Both the position numbers and the translations under genes were made by a program. From an uncultured Desulfobacteraceae bacterium (GTDB lineage: Bacteria; Desulfobacterota; Desulfobacteria; Desulfobacterales; UBA5852), in the NCBI GenBank assembly GCA_913060875.1, contig CAJXSL010000017.1:1-64000 (forward strand): a stretch of 64,000 nucleotides of DNA, in the 5' to 3' direction. Positions 1-8,527 of the stretch are shown piece after piece; within the stretch, counting starts at the first letter, position 1, and every line of letters starts with the position of its first letter. The notes under the pieces are model-generated. The model made no database searches. It was not told the origin of the DNA and saw only the letters and a list, made by a program, of their open reading frames with translations.

Positions 1-110
1 CCATTGATCAATATCGTACTGTCGCTGCCGCTGACCCGCTGCAAAAGCCCGAACAACCGCTGCATGACGCCACTGGCACCGACGATGCCGTCAACCTCGA
101 TATCTGACAC
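1..110 (-). CDS. Sigma-54-dependent activator, N-terminal fragment
   Basis: Only the first 36 complete codons are in the window; the gene continues past base 1. The translation begins V-S-D-I-E-V-D-G-I-V-G and includes MQRLFGLLQRV and DSTILING, the opening of a sigma-54 AAA+ domain just before Walker A. The GTG start (108-110) follows AGAGGA at 8-nt spacing, and an in-frame TGA lies a few codons upstream. The protein therefore has no receiver or sensor domain in front of the ATPase, as in PspF-type activators. It would remodel sigma-54 RNA polymerase at an unknown promoter. The family call is firm; the target and C-terminal DNA-binding domain cannot be seen. Confidence 0.75.
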   Translation of the reverse strand, partial: MSDIEVDGIVGASGVMQRLFGLLQRVSGSDSTILIN

Positions 111-334
111 GAATAATGTCCTCTGAAAAACGTCTGCTAAGTGATGTTTGCGGCTACCAAATCAGGAAAAAGCATTGCCCTCGAATCCGGAAATGGTCCG
201 GATCGGAAACGAATGGCATCATGGTTTGCCCGCCTGTAGGCCCCTGTCCACATGGGGAATATAAAATTCAATCCCGGGTGTCAACACGGCAGCGCCATTC
301 CGCACGCACCGGGGCGCCCAAAACCTTCGAACCA

Positions 335-604
335 CTATTTATCCGGGAACCGGTGGCGCAACTGGCGAACAAGCCATTCGGCAGGGGCTTTGGAAATGGC
401 CCATCCGATGACCACGACGGTGATAAACATCACATAGCGTCCGATCCCCGTGCGGTCCAGCGGCAGAAGATGAGGGGCCAAAACAACAGCCATGGTTGTG
501 CCGAAAACAATCCGCCATGTATCGACGGATAACAGTACGTGAAACAGAAGGTAGGCCGGCGTAAGGCGTCTTTTGGGAGGGACAGGATCATGAGGTTGCG
601 TCAA
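335..604 (-). CDS. Small two-helix membrane protein, unknown function
   Basis: The protein is 89 residues. Two hydrophobic stretches (about 15-45 and 54-72) suggest two membrane helices, followed by a basic C-terminus. I chose the TTG start at 604 because GAGGAG stands 6 nt before it; the frame stays open upstream to a TTG at 724 that overlaps the preceding OmpA-like gene but has no ribosome-binding site. It lies downstream of that gene on the same strand, 109 bp away, so cotranscription is possible. I recognise no family. The frame has a plausible start signal and membrane topology, but it could still be spurious. Confidence 0.5.
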   Translation of the reverse strand: MTQPHDPVPPKRRLTPAYLLFHVLLSVDTWRIVFGTTMAVVLAPHLLPLDRTGIGRYVMFITVVVIGWAISKAPAEWLVRQLRHRFPDK

Positions 605-713
605 GAGGGTCTCCTCGTGTTGCAATCGTTTTGGTTTAAAGCTGAGCGCAGGCCCGTCAAGGCTTTGTAAAGGGCCTGTCGCTGCCAATCGGAAGGCCTG
701 TGCCGCTATTTCA

Positions 714-1502
714 TCATGGCGCAAGCGGCGCCAGAATAATTTCGATCCTTCGATTTTTGCGGCGCCCGCTCTCCTTTTCGTTGGAGGCCAGAGGACGGTG
801 GGAACTGAATGCGCTGGCGGTCAAAAGTCCGGGATCCATCCCGGCTTTTTCCTCCAGAAAGCGAACCACGGCAATCGCACGGGCCGCCGATAGCTCCCAG
901 TTGGTCGGGAATCGATCCGCCAGCACCGGACCGATGGGCACATTATCCGTATGGCCTTCCACAACGATCTGGTGGGAGGCACCCGCCTTGAGCGATTCGG
1001 CAATTTTCGACAGTGCCCCGCGTCCGGCCGCGTTGATCCTGTCACTGCCGGTGCTGAACAATATCTTATCCACAAAGGTCACTTTCAGTTTGCCTTCCAT
1101 CTCCTCGATCATGATATCTTTGGCGGCAATCTGTTCGCGCAGGCTTTCCTCGATTTTTTCCCGTGCGTGTTTGAAGTCTTCGATCACTTTTTCCTGAGTC
1201 TGGATGATCGTTTCATTTTTTTTCAGCCGATATTCCAGTTGCAGCACTTCTTCATGCAGCTCGTTGTTGATTTCGAGTACGTTCTCATGCCGCCGCTCAA
1301 GGTTTTCATTGGCGTCCCGCAATGCCAGAACATCGGCCGTCAGTACATCAATCCGGTCTTCAAGGCTTTTTTGCATTTGGGATGATTGAGCCTGTTCATC
1401 CGCCAGGGATTTCTGCAAGTCAAGGTATTGACTTTTGGAAACACAGCTGACCGTTCCTAAAAAAAACAGGACCGCTGCAATGAGAACGCTTGTTCGAACC
1501 AT
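714..1502 (-). CDS. OmpA-family peptidoglycan-binding lipoprotein with coiled coil
   Basis: The protein is 262 residues. It starts with a signal peptide ending LGTVSC, so it is probably a lipoprotein, although threonine at -3 is atypical for a lipobox. Residues about 25-125 are a heptad-rich charged coiled coil. The last 120 residues are an OmpA/MotB-type domain with GHTDNVPIG, the NWELSAARA segment and RRKNRRIEI, the features that bind diaminopimelate-containing peptidoglycan. The ATG at 1502 has GGAGGG at 5 nt; the frame is open further upstream but without a better start. It likely tethers the envelope to the cell wall. It lies 122 bp downstream of the tetR gene on the same strand. Confidence 0.85.
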   Translation of the reverse strand: MVRTSVLIAAVLFFLGTVSCVSKSQYLDLQKSLADEQAQSSQMQKSLEDRIDVLTADVLALRDANENLERRHENVLEINNELHEEVLQLEYRLKKNETIIQTQEKVIEDFKHAREKIEESLREQIAAKDIMIEEMEGKLKVTFVDKILFSTGSDRINAAGRGALSKIAESLKAGASHQIVVEGHTDNVPIGPVLADRFPTNWELSAARAIAVVRFLEEKAGMDPGLLTASAFSSHRPLASNEKESGRRKNRRIEIILAPLAP

Positions 1503-1624
1503 CACATCCCTCCAGGGTATTGCCTTTCGATTCTCATAGTGCTCCGGCGTCCTGCCGGCGCGGGGCTCTCGAACCTGACACGAAACGGGGTTGCCGGCAC
1601 GTCGGCCATCCATACCACCGCGCG

Positions 1625-2203
1625 TCAGATCGCCATGAGACTGCGCCGACAAAAATCGACAGCGGCCTGACGGGTCCGGATGATGCTGTCTTCATCCAAC
1701 AGCGAATGCTGTCGGCTCATACCATTGATGGTCGATATCAGCACAAAGGCGGTTTCCGCAACCGGAACATCTCGAAATTCACCGGAAATGATGCCTTTTT
1801 CCAGACACCGGGTCAAATAATCATAATGCCATTCGTAAATTCCGATCATCCGGTCATGACACACATGCTTGGGGTCTTTGATCCTGGCCGGGCAGGAGCT
1901 CATCACCAACCGTGTTCTGCGGGGCATGTCTTTGACAGCCTGCTGGGTGGCATGAATTAAATTTTCAATTTTGGTAAATTCATTGGGGGTTTCGCAGGGA
2001 AGCGCATCCATTCGGCCCATGTATTCGTCGAAGGCCTCGATCAAAATATGGGTAAACAGCTCTTCTTTGCCTTTGAAATGGTAATAGATGAGGGGCTCGG
2101 TCACGCCGGCTTCACGCGATATCTGCAGCGTTGTGGTACCGTCATAACCCTGCTCGGCAAACAATCGAACGGCCGTTTCGATCAAATTCTTTTTTTTTCC
2201 CAT
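1625..2203 (-). CDS. TetR/AcrR-family transcriptional regulator
   Basis: The protein is 192 residues. The N-terminal 50 residues carry a TetR helix-turn-helix, with ISREAGVTEPLIYYHF as turn and recognition helix. The rest is an all-helical ligand and dimerisation domain that I cannot tie to a ligand. Such proteins usually repress by binding palindromes and let go when they bind a small molecule. It is divergent from the MFS transporter gene at 2650, a common efflux-pump arrangement, and a near-perfect 19-bp palindrome lies in the intervening DNA at 2318-2336. The ATG at 2203 has only a weak AGGGAT site. Confidence 0.88.
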   Translation of the reverse strand: MGKKKNLIETAVRLFAEQGYDGTTTLQISREAGVTEPLIYYHFKGKEELFTHILIEAFDEYMGRMDALPCETPNEFTKIENLIHATQQAVKDMPRRTRLVMSSCPARIKDPKHVCHDRMIGIYEWHYDYLTRCLEKGIISGEFRDVPVAETAFVLISTINGMSRQHSLLDEDSIIRTRQAAVDFCRRSLMAI

Positions 2204-2649
2204 TGATGGTATCCCTATGGTAGAAAAACGCTAATGGCCGGTTTGGTCCGGCCCGTGGTTGGTGGATGTCCTGCAAGAAGGCCTGGTCCAAGGGGGCGGT
2301 TTCGACCGCCATCGCCTACCAAACGGACCGGTTGGTTACCCGTTTGATTTATCATTTTTTTCTTGCTAACGGAGACGTTTCTCAACCGCATCTCCACGTC
2401 GGACGCATTTTTGTTATTTACCCGGGTTTTTTCGCTTTAGTACAACTTAAGGGTTTAAGTGGAAATTAAAACATTCGGACGATGAATGCAAGTCGTAAAA
2501 TGGATCGTATTCATACGGAATGACCGAATCGGTTGAAGCACCGATTCCCCAGAGGCCTCGGCTATCCGGGAAACAATTCTTCGTGCCGGAACCGTTGGCC
2601 GCGGCAACAGGTCAATCGTTCCGGGAAAATGGCCGCTAAGGTAATGATC
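2204..2649. other. Divergent regulatory region, tetR/MFS
   Basis: No gene fits here. Besides the 19-bp operator candidate there is a UUCG-type hairpin at 2295-2310 (GGCGGT-TTCG-ACCGCC) and a 5-bp inverted repeat CGTAT-TC-ATACG at 2506-2517. A 7-bp stem GAATCGG/CCGATTC at 2526-2547 would fold in the leader of the transporter mRNA. I see no convincing -35/-10 pair. Confidence 0.5.
2318..2336. promoter_or_regulatory. Candidate TetR-family operator
   Basis: ACCAAACGGACCGGTTGGT reads as an odd-centred 19-bp palindrome with 8 of 9 positions paired. That is the usual size and symmetry of a TetR-family operator. It lies 115 bp before the regulator start and about 314 bp before the transporter start. 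Binding is inferred from symmetry and position only. Confidence 0.5.
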
Positions 2650-3879
2650 ATGCCACCGGATGACCCAAAACACCGGGATGCCCGCAGCCGCAGCGATGCA
2701 CTGGTCTTCGACTTGTTTCTTACCGGCGCCTGCCGTCTGGTTCTAAACACGGCTCGGCGCTTTGCCTACCCTTTTGCGCCTGCACTGAGCCGTGGTATGG
2801 GTGTTCCTCTGACCTACATCACGTCCATCATCGCTGCCAATCAGGCCAGTGGTGTTCTGGCCCTTTTTTTCGGCCCCCTCACCGATCGCCTGGGATACCG
2901 TTTCATGATGATGCTGGGGCTTTTTTTATTGAGCCTCGGGATGCTGGCAGCCGCCCTTTTACCCTTTTACGCTGTCGTGCTGATAGCGCTCTTTCTGGCC
3001 GGCCTGGGCAAAAATATTTTTGATCCCGCCATTCAGGCCTATGTTGGGGAAAGAGTCCCCTATGAACGACGCGGCCTGGCCATCGGTCTGATTGAGACCA
3101 GCTGGGCGGCCAGCACCCTTGTCGGCATCCCCCTGGCAGGGCTCCTGATTGAGTGGCATGGCTGGCAGGCCCCCTTCGTGGTGATGGGATTGGCCGCTCT
3201 GGCAGGCATGGGACTGATCGCCCTGCGCCTGCCGGTCGAATCATCGAGCGGAAAAGCCAGGCCGGAAATCGCCGATCTGCGCTATGCCTGGCGTCGTCTA
3301 TGGCAGAGCCGGACCGCCCGCGCCATGCTGGTGCTGGCGTTTCTGGTAAGCATGGCCAACGACGGCATCTTCGTTATTTTCGGCGCCTGGCTGGAGCATA
3401 AGTTCAACCTGAGCGTCGCCCAATTGGGCCTGGGCAGCAGTGTGATCGGACTCGCCGAATTACTGGGGGAATTCTTAACGGTCGGGCTGGCCGATCGCAT
3501 GGGCAAACGCCGCGCCCTTCTTCTGGGGGTCGGCCTGAGTATGGTCGGCTATGGTGTCCTTCCCTGGACCGGCAGCGCCCTTCCATATGCATTGGCAGGG
3601 CTCTTTGCGCTTTTCATCGCGGTGGAATTCACCTTTGTCACCGCCCTGTCCGTGGCGACGGAAATCCTCCCGGGCCATCGTGCCACCATGATGTCCGCTA
3701 TGCTGGCCGTGGCCGGCCTGGGACGGATGAGCGGTGCCGTGACGGGCGGATTGCTCTGGACCCAATATGGCGTCGCCGCCGTTGCGCTGGTATCCACAGC
3801 CCTTTGCGGCGGCGCAGCCCTTTCCATAGTTCTCGGCATGTGGGGACGGCATAGGTCCCGCCCGCCCTTCATTTTTTAA
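2650..3879 (+). CDS. Major facilitator superfamily transporter
   Basis: The protein is 409 residues with about 12 hydrophobic segments. Both halves show the MFS loop 2-3 signature, GPLTDRLGYR and GLADRMGKRR, confirming an internally duplicated transporter in the inner membrane. The substrate cannot be read from the sequence; drug or metabolite export is suggested by the divergent TetR gene. I chose the third of three nearby ATGs (2629, 2644, 2650) because AAGG stands 8 nt before it; the frame is open much further upstream. Confidence 0.85.
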   Translation: MPPDDPKHRDARSRSDALVFDLFLTGACRLVLNTARRFAYPFAPALSRGMGVPLTYITSIIAANQASGVLALFFGPLTDRLGYRFMMMLGLFLLSLGMLAAALLPFYAVVLIALFLAGLGKNIFDPAIQAYVGERVPYERRGLAIGLIETSWAASTLVGIPLAGLLIEWHGWQAPFVVMGLAALAGMGLIALRLPVESSSGKARPEIADLRYAWRRLWQSRTARAMLVLAFLVSMANDGIFVIFGAWLEHKFNLSVAQLGLGSSVIGLAELLGEFLTVGLADRMGKRRALLLGVGLSMVGYGVLPWTGSALPYALAGLFALFIAVEFTFVTALSVATEILPGHRATMMSAMLAVAGLGRMSGAVTGGLLWTQYGVAAVALVSTALCGGAALSIVLGMWGRHRSRPPFIF

Positions 3880-4008
3880 CGGCTTGCCAAGGGGCATCGA
3901 TCGCCCTACAATAATATGACGAACGTTGATTCGTATACCGTTCGTCCGATAACCGACGCCGTTTTCCCAATAACGTATGACTGTACATGAAACCAGGGAA
4001 ATTGACCG

Positions 4009-4611
4009 GTGAAACGTATCAGAAAAACAGCAGCGTCAATCGTTTGGCCCTGTTTAGCGGGACTGCTGCTCATCCTTGGTTGCGCCCAGGGGCCATCGCC
4101 TGCTCCATCTCGGCAACCCGTTGGGCCTGACAGCACCCAAGCGGGTTTTGTGCTGCCGGCCCCAGCGGATCCCGCCCAGCGCGCTTATCTCGGAATCGAT
4201 ACAAGCGGGACATTCACCCTCAATGATATCCAGGCCCAGGTCCTCGTCATTGAAGTCTTTAATTTCTACTGTCCCCATTGCCAGCGTGAAGCCCCGAACG
4301 TCAACCGGTTTTACCACCGCATTTCCAGCGATCCCGACCTCAGAGACCGCATCAAACTGATCGGGATCGGGGTCAGCAACACACGATTTGAGGTCAACCA
4401 ATTTCGGGAAGCCTTCGACATCCGGTTCCCTCTTTTCCCGGACCGCAGCCGCAATGCGGTCCGCTACTTAGACGTTCGGCAGACACCGACATTTATTGGC
4501 TTTGTCTGGAAAACGAAAGACATGCCGCAACGGTTTATGCACCTCGCCGGTGAAATGGGCAATGCGGACCAATTTCTTTCCGAAGTGCTGCGACGGTCCG
4601 AAATCCGATAG
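4009..4611 (+). CDS. Thioredoxin-fold lipoprotein (CPHC active site)
   Basis: The protein is 200 residues starting with GTG, with AGGGA about 10 nt upstream. A lipoprotein signal ends LILGC with the lipidated cysteine at 25. The mature part is a TlpA/AhpC-TSA-like thioredoxin fold: the strand VIEVFNFYCPHC supplies Cys88-Pro-His-Cys91, and RQTPTF supplies the expected cis-proline loop. CPHC is the dipeptide of oxidising DsbA proteins, whereas TlpA/ResA reductants usually have other dipeptides. It should act on thiols at the outer face of a membrane, direction uncertain. A second lipoprotein gene follows 81 bp downstream. Confidence 0.8.
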   Translation: MKRIRKTAASIVWPCLAGLLLILGCAQGPSPAPSRQPVGPDSTQAGFVLPAPADPAQRAYLGIDTSGTFTLNDIQAQVLVIEVFNFYCPHCQREAPNVNRFYHRISSDPDLRDRIKLIGIGVSNTRFEVNQFREAFDIRFPLFPDRSRNAVRYLDVRQTPTFIGFVWKTKDMPQRFMHLAGEMGNADQFLSEVLRRSEIR

Positions 4612-4692
4612 CGCCCCAACGGGTCCCCCGCCGGCGTCCCGATCCCATTTTTCCATGGCATTCGCCGGGACTTGCCGCTTTTTGAGGTTGCC

Positions 4693-6186
4693 GTGAAACG
4701 TGTCATTTTCCTCCTGATCGCCGCCCTTTTGATGATCACGGGGTGCCGGACACCGCCCAATACTGCGGTGCCCCTGGCCCCCCTGTCAAACATCGAAAAG
4801 TGTCGGCAATTATTGTCCCTGGTAGACCGGGCGGTGACCAAGGCGGCCGCGACCGATACGGCCGTGTTTCGCGTGGAAGGCTATCCTTACCTTCGGGCCA
4901 GTCGTTTCCTGGCGGGCATAACCCCGGAGGAAATGAACAGCGACGCTGTTGTTCAATGGTGGTTGGCGCACATGCACCAACTCGATCTGGAAGCGCGTGA
5001 AAAGGAAATCCTGAATCTTGGCAACCATCATTACCAGCAGCTTGTCAATCAATGCGAGGGTGTGGGTGATCGGCGTGATCTCATCGCACTGACGCGGGAA
5101 TGCTCGCACCACCTTTTCATTCACGCCCTGCAGACGCCCGGTCTTGCCGCCCATGTGCAGAAAGCCATCGCCATCCCCGACGAATACCGCTCATGGCGCC
5201 GGGTGGTCGGCCTTTATCCGCTTCTGGCACTTCCGGTGGCCTACGCCAGTGCCAACGCTTTCGACGGGTTCCGGGCCTGGCATGCCATGCCGCCGGAAGA
5301 CATCCCCACCATCGGCGCCCCGGTTGTCTACTGCCCCGGAGGCATTACCGACAACGAGCGCCTCGACCCGTCGGCCCTGTATCGGAAGGTTCCCAAAGAC
5401 GCCCTGGGGCTGCCGCGATTGACCTCCCGGGAAGAATACCGATTGGCCAATGCCCTGGCCCCGGTGATTGATCAGGACACGGTTGCCGGATATGATCGTA
5501 TCGGAAGCGTGCAATGGCATAACGGCAACGTGACGGTGGCACCGCAAAGGGCTACCGGATATTTTTATTTCAGCTATGGACGCTTCGATCACCAGCCCAG
5601 CCTGCAGATCAATTATGTCTTCTGGTATTCCCATCGCGCCGGGGACAACGCCCCCTGGATCGAGCGGGGCCGCCTGGATGGGTTCACGATCCGCATCAGC
5701 CTCGATCCTACCGGACAACCGGTCATGCTCGACATCATGAACAACTGCGGTTGCTATCACTTCTTCATACCGGACTACGCCCGCATCGGCAGCCTGAAAA
5801 CGCCCTTTATGGGTCTGGATCCTCTAGTGCCGGCCTGGCTGCCGGAACAATTCCCCGACCACCGCCTTTCCCTGACGGTCAATTCCGGATGGCACCAGGT
5901 TCAGCACATCGGAGTGACAGAACCACACGCCACCGTGACATTCTATGCGCTGCGCCCGTATCGTGAACTGGAAATGCTGCCGGACGAAAGCGGGCAGCAC
6001 CGCAGCATATTCGACCCTGAGGGCATTGTCTGGGGTTCCGGCCGCATCGAGCCCATACTGTTTTTTTCAATGGGCATCCCGGATGTCGGCAGCATGCGCC
6101 AGCGGGGCCACCACGCCATCAAATTGGTCGGGCGGGCGCATTTTGACCACCCGGGCTTGTTTGACGAAACCTTCACCTATCGGTAG
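4693..6186 (+). CDS. Large lipoprotein of unknown function
   Basis: The protein is 497 residues. The GTG at 4693 follows TTTGAGG at good spacing and opens a lipoprotein signal ending LMITGC (Cys18). The mature part is globular, has no membrane segment or repeat, and contains a cysteine pair in NNCGCYHFF near the middle, plus many aromatic residues. I do not recognise the family. The preceding gene encodes a thioredoxin-like lipoprotein and the following one an alpha/beta hydrolase, all on this strand with short gaps, so the three may form an envelope operon. The cysteine pair could be a substrate of the neighbouring thiol protein (speculative). Confidence 0.7.
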   Translation: MKRVIFLLIAALLMITGCRTPPNTAVPLAPLSNIEKCRQLLSLVDRAVTKAAATDTAVFRVEGYPYLRASRFLAGITPEEMNSDAVVQWWLAHMHQLDLEAREKEILNLGNHHYQQLVNQCEGVGDRRDLIALTRECSHHLFIHALQTPGLAAHVQKAIAIPDEYRSWRRVVGLYPLLALPVAYASANAFDGFRAWHAMPPEDIPTIGAPVVYCPGGITDNERLDPSALYRKVPKDALGLPRLTSREEYRLANALAPVIDQDTVAGYDRIGSVQWHNGNVTVAPQRATGYFYFSYGRFDHQPSLQINYVFWYSHRAGDNAPWIERGRLDGFTIRISLDPTGQPVMLDIMNNCGCYHFFIPDYARIGSLKTPFMGLDPLVPAWLPEQFPDHRLSLTVNSGWHQVQHIGVTEPHATVTFYALRPYRELEMLPDESGQHRSIFDPEGIVWGSGRIEPILFFSMGIPDVGSMRQRGHHAIKLVGRAHFDHPGLFDETFTYR

Positions 6187-6292
6187 AGTTGACGTCAATC
6201 CATACGGCCCCATCAAACGTTCAGCCGACGAAGCGAAGCCATTCCACGCGTCCCCCGATAGCGATGGGCAACGCCAACGGAGAGGGAGATAT

Positions 6293-7096
6293 ATGAACAG
6301 AAAGCCTACCCCGGACTTCACCATCCTGGACCGCCCCGACGTATTGTCCGTCCTTTTTCATCCACGCCCGGAACCCGGCAGTCCCTCTTCCGCTTTGGCC
6401 CGGGATATGATCATTCCCGTCGGAGAGAAGCATACCATTGGCGCCCGCTGGCATATGGGGCCTGCAAATGGTCCGAACCTTCTTTTTTTTCATGGGAACG
6501 GTGAAATCGTGGCGGATTACGATGATCTGGGGCCCCTGTACAATTCGCTGGGCCTCAACCTGATGGCCGTCGATTACCGGGGCTACGGGCGCTCCAGCGG
6601 CGAACCGAGTGTTGCCGCGATGATGGCGGACTGCCACCGAATCCTGCTATTTTCCAAAACCTGGCTGCAGCAGAACGGATACACCGCCCCCTTGATCCTC
6701 ATGGGGCGCTCTCTCGGCAGTGCTTCGGTCCTGGAACTGGCCGCAACCTACCCTGATCGCATCGACGGGCTGATTATAGAAAGCGGGTTTGCTTTTGCCG
6801 CACCGCTACTGCGCCTGCTGGGCATCGATCCGGAGCGGATCGGTTTCGACGAAAGCGCCGGCTTTGCCAACCTGGAGAAGATCAGGCACTATGCCGGCCC
6901 CACCCTTATCATCCACGCCGAACACGACCACATCATCCCTTATAGTGACAGCCAAGCGCTCCTGGCGGCTTCACCGTCGCCGAAGAAAACACGTGTCAAA
7001 ATACCCGGGGCCAACCACAATGATATTTTCCTCCGCGGGATGAAAACGTATCTCGAAGCGATTCAAACCTTCTGCCGGACCTGCACGAAATCCTGA
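6293..7096 (+). CDS. Alpha/beta hydrolase
   Basis: The protein is 267 residues, with the ATG preceded by GGAGAGGGAG. HGNGE at 67-71 forms the oxyanion strand-loop, GRSLGS holds the nucleophile Ser140 in a G-x-S-x-G elbow, and IIHAEHDHIIP and GANHND supply the likely acid and histidine of the triad. There is no signal peptide, so it is probably cytoplasmic. It resembles the broad BEM46/FrsA-like serine hydrolases; the substrate is unknown. It ends 35 bp from the convergent stop of a second, unrelated-looking hydrolase. Confidence 0.85.
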   Translation: MNRKPTPDFTILDRPDVLSVLFHPRPEPGSPSSALARDMIIPVGEKHTIGARWHMGPANGPNLLFFHGNGEIVADYDDLGPLYNSLGLNLMAVDYRGYGRSSGEPSVAAMMADCHRILLFSKTWLQQNGYTAPLILMGRSLGSASVLELAATYPDRIDGLIIESGFAFAAPLLRLLGIDPERIGFDESAGFANLEKIRHYAGPTLIIHAEHDHIIPYSDSQALLAASPSPKKTRVKIPGANHNDIFLRGMKTYLEAIQTFCRTCTKS

Positions 7097-7131
7097 CCCG
7101 GTTTCGCGGTTTGCGCCTCCGCCATCGGTCA

Positions 7132-8037
7132 TCAACCCGCCAGAAACCCGTCGAAGGCCTCCCAGAACAAGGCCCGTCGGTTATCCGTTTCCACCAGCAC
7201 TTCATGCCGGGCGCCCTCGATGCATGTCAAATGGCTGTCAGGTACATGACGGCAAAATTGCGCCTGTGCCCGCACGGAAACGATTCGGTCCTCCCCGGCG
7301 GTAACCATTAGAAGGGGTATGGGAAAGGCGCCGGCGAAGGTCGGGGCCGCCACGCGGTCGATGGAACGAAAGGCCGCCGCGAGCCAGCCATAGGTCACAC
7401 CGCCCACCGCCAACCGGGGATTGCGTTCGATCATGGCGATATTGCGTTCAAAACGCGCCCGGTCCGATGTCAGGGGGTTGCCATCGAAACAGCGTTCCCT
7501 GGCATTGAATCCCCCGGATCCCGGTACGTAAGCTCCCTGCAGGCCCCGCCCGACGGCCGTGCGAACCATCCAGCGAAGCAGGTATCGTGGAAGAAGAGCC
7601 GGCAGCTGAATATCGATCATCGGGGATGTCATCACCACGCGCGCAAACACATCCGGATGGCGCTCGAGAAAGCGGGCCGCGATGTGCCCCCCCATGGAAT
7701 GTCCCATGAGAATAAACGGCATAGGCGCCTGGCGGCGGTTCACGATCGCCATCAACTGCTCCAGATCCGCCAGATAGTCTTCAAAACTCCCGACGTAGCC
7801 TTTCTGGCCATCGGCCAGCAGGCGGTCCGAAAGCCCCTGCCCCCGCCAGTCGCAACTGAATACCGCAAAACCTCTCTGATTGAGCTCTTCGGCGACTTCT
7901 CCGTATTTTTCCATGTATTCGGTACGCCCGTTGAGCAAGATAACGGTCCCCCGGGCCGGGACAGCGGCCGTGGGGGCATGCCCCCAGCGAATCATAAGGC
8001 TGTCGGGGGTTTTGAAGTAATCGAAATGAAAGCCCAT
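7132..8037 (-). CDS. Alpha/beta hydrolase, lysophospholipase/monoacylglycerol lipase type
   Basis: The protein is 301 residues, ATG with GGGAGAA upstream. It shows the Hydrolase_4 pattern: RGTVILLNGRTEYMEKY near residues 29-45, CDWRGQGLSDR at 62-72, and nucleophile elbow GHSMGG with Ser114. VTAGEDRIV and EGARHEVLVE give the Asp and His of the triad. Proteins of this group (PldB, YtpA, monoacylglycerol lipases) hydrolyse lysophospholipids or monoglycerides, so a lipid ester substrate is likely but unproven. It is convergent with the hydrolase at 6293 and about 185 bp from a divergent small gene. Confidence 0.87.
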   Translation of the reverse strand: MGFHFDYFKTPDSLMIRWGHAPTAAVPARGTVILLNGRTEYMEKYGEVAEELNQRGFAVFSCDWRGQGLSDRLLADGQKGYVGSFEDYLADLEQLMAIVNRRQAPMPFILMGHSMGGHIAARFLERHPDVFARVVMTSPMIDIQLPALLPRYLLRWMVRTAVGRGLQGAYVPGSGGFNARERCFDGNPLTSDRARFERNIAMIERNPRLAVGGVTYGWLAAAFRSIDRVAAPTFAGAFPIPLLMVTAGEDRIVSVRAQAQFCRHVPDSHLTCIEGARHEVLVETDNRRALFWEAFDGFLAG

Positions 8038-8222
8038 CGTCGTGTTGTTCTCCCAAACCAGCGTCGAAAGGTCGCTTTAAGGCCTGGTGTTGCCGCCAGG
8101 CATTGACCGGGACCGGCGAGTGCTCTATGGTGGCCCCGTCGTATAGTGAGGTAAACTTGCCCCAAATAAACGCCCGTTAACCGGCATGCCCACCATCCAT
8201 TGGGAAGGGATCTATACCACAC

Positions 8223-8471
8223 ATGACAAAACACTCCCATCGATTTATCGAGGTGTTTGACGGATTCGTGGGGTTCGGGATGGACCGTGCGTCCGATGAA
8301 AAGGCCCTCATTTACTACCTGCAAAAAATCTCGGACGACACCCTGGCCGAAACCCTGATGCCGCGCCTGACGGAAGAGGAGCTATGCGAACTCTTCGACA
8401 TGCTGAGCGGCCTGCTGAAGGCCCATTTGAGCGAAGAAGAGTACCACCGGCTGTTCCTCAAGGATCGCTGA
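8223..8471 (+). CDS. Small acidic cytoplasmic protein, unknown
   Basis: The protein is 82 residues, highly helical and acidic, with leucine-rich amphipathic segments (EEELCELFDMLSGLLKAHL) and no signal or membrane helix. I do not recognise a named family. The compact frame and adjacency (56 bp) to the aminopeptidase gene on the same strand suggest it is real and possibly cotranscribed. No clear Shine-Dalgarno precedes the ATG at 8223. Confidence 0.65.
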   Translation: MTKHSHRFIEVFDGFVGFGMDRASDEKALIYYLQKISDDTLAETLMPRLTEEELCELFDMLSGLLKAHLSEEEYHRLFLKDR

Positions 8472-8527
8472 AAAAAATAAGTCCCGACCATTTGCAATTC
8501 GCCTAACGCTTACCAAAGGAGTCAACC

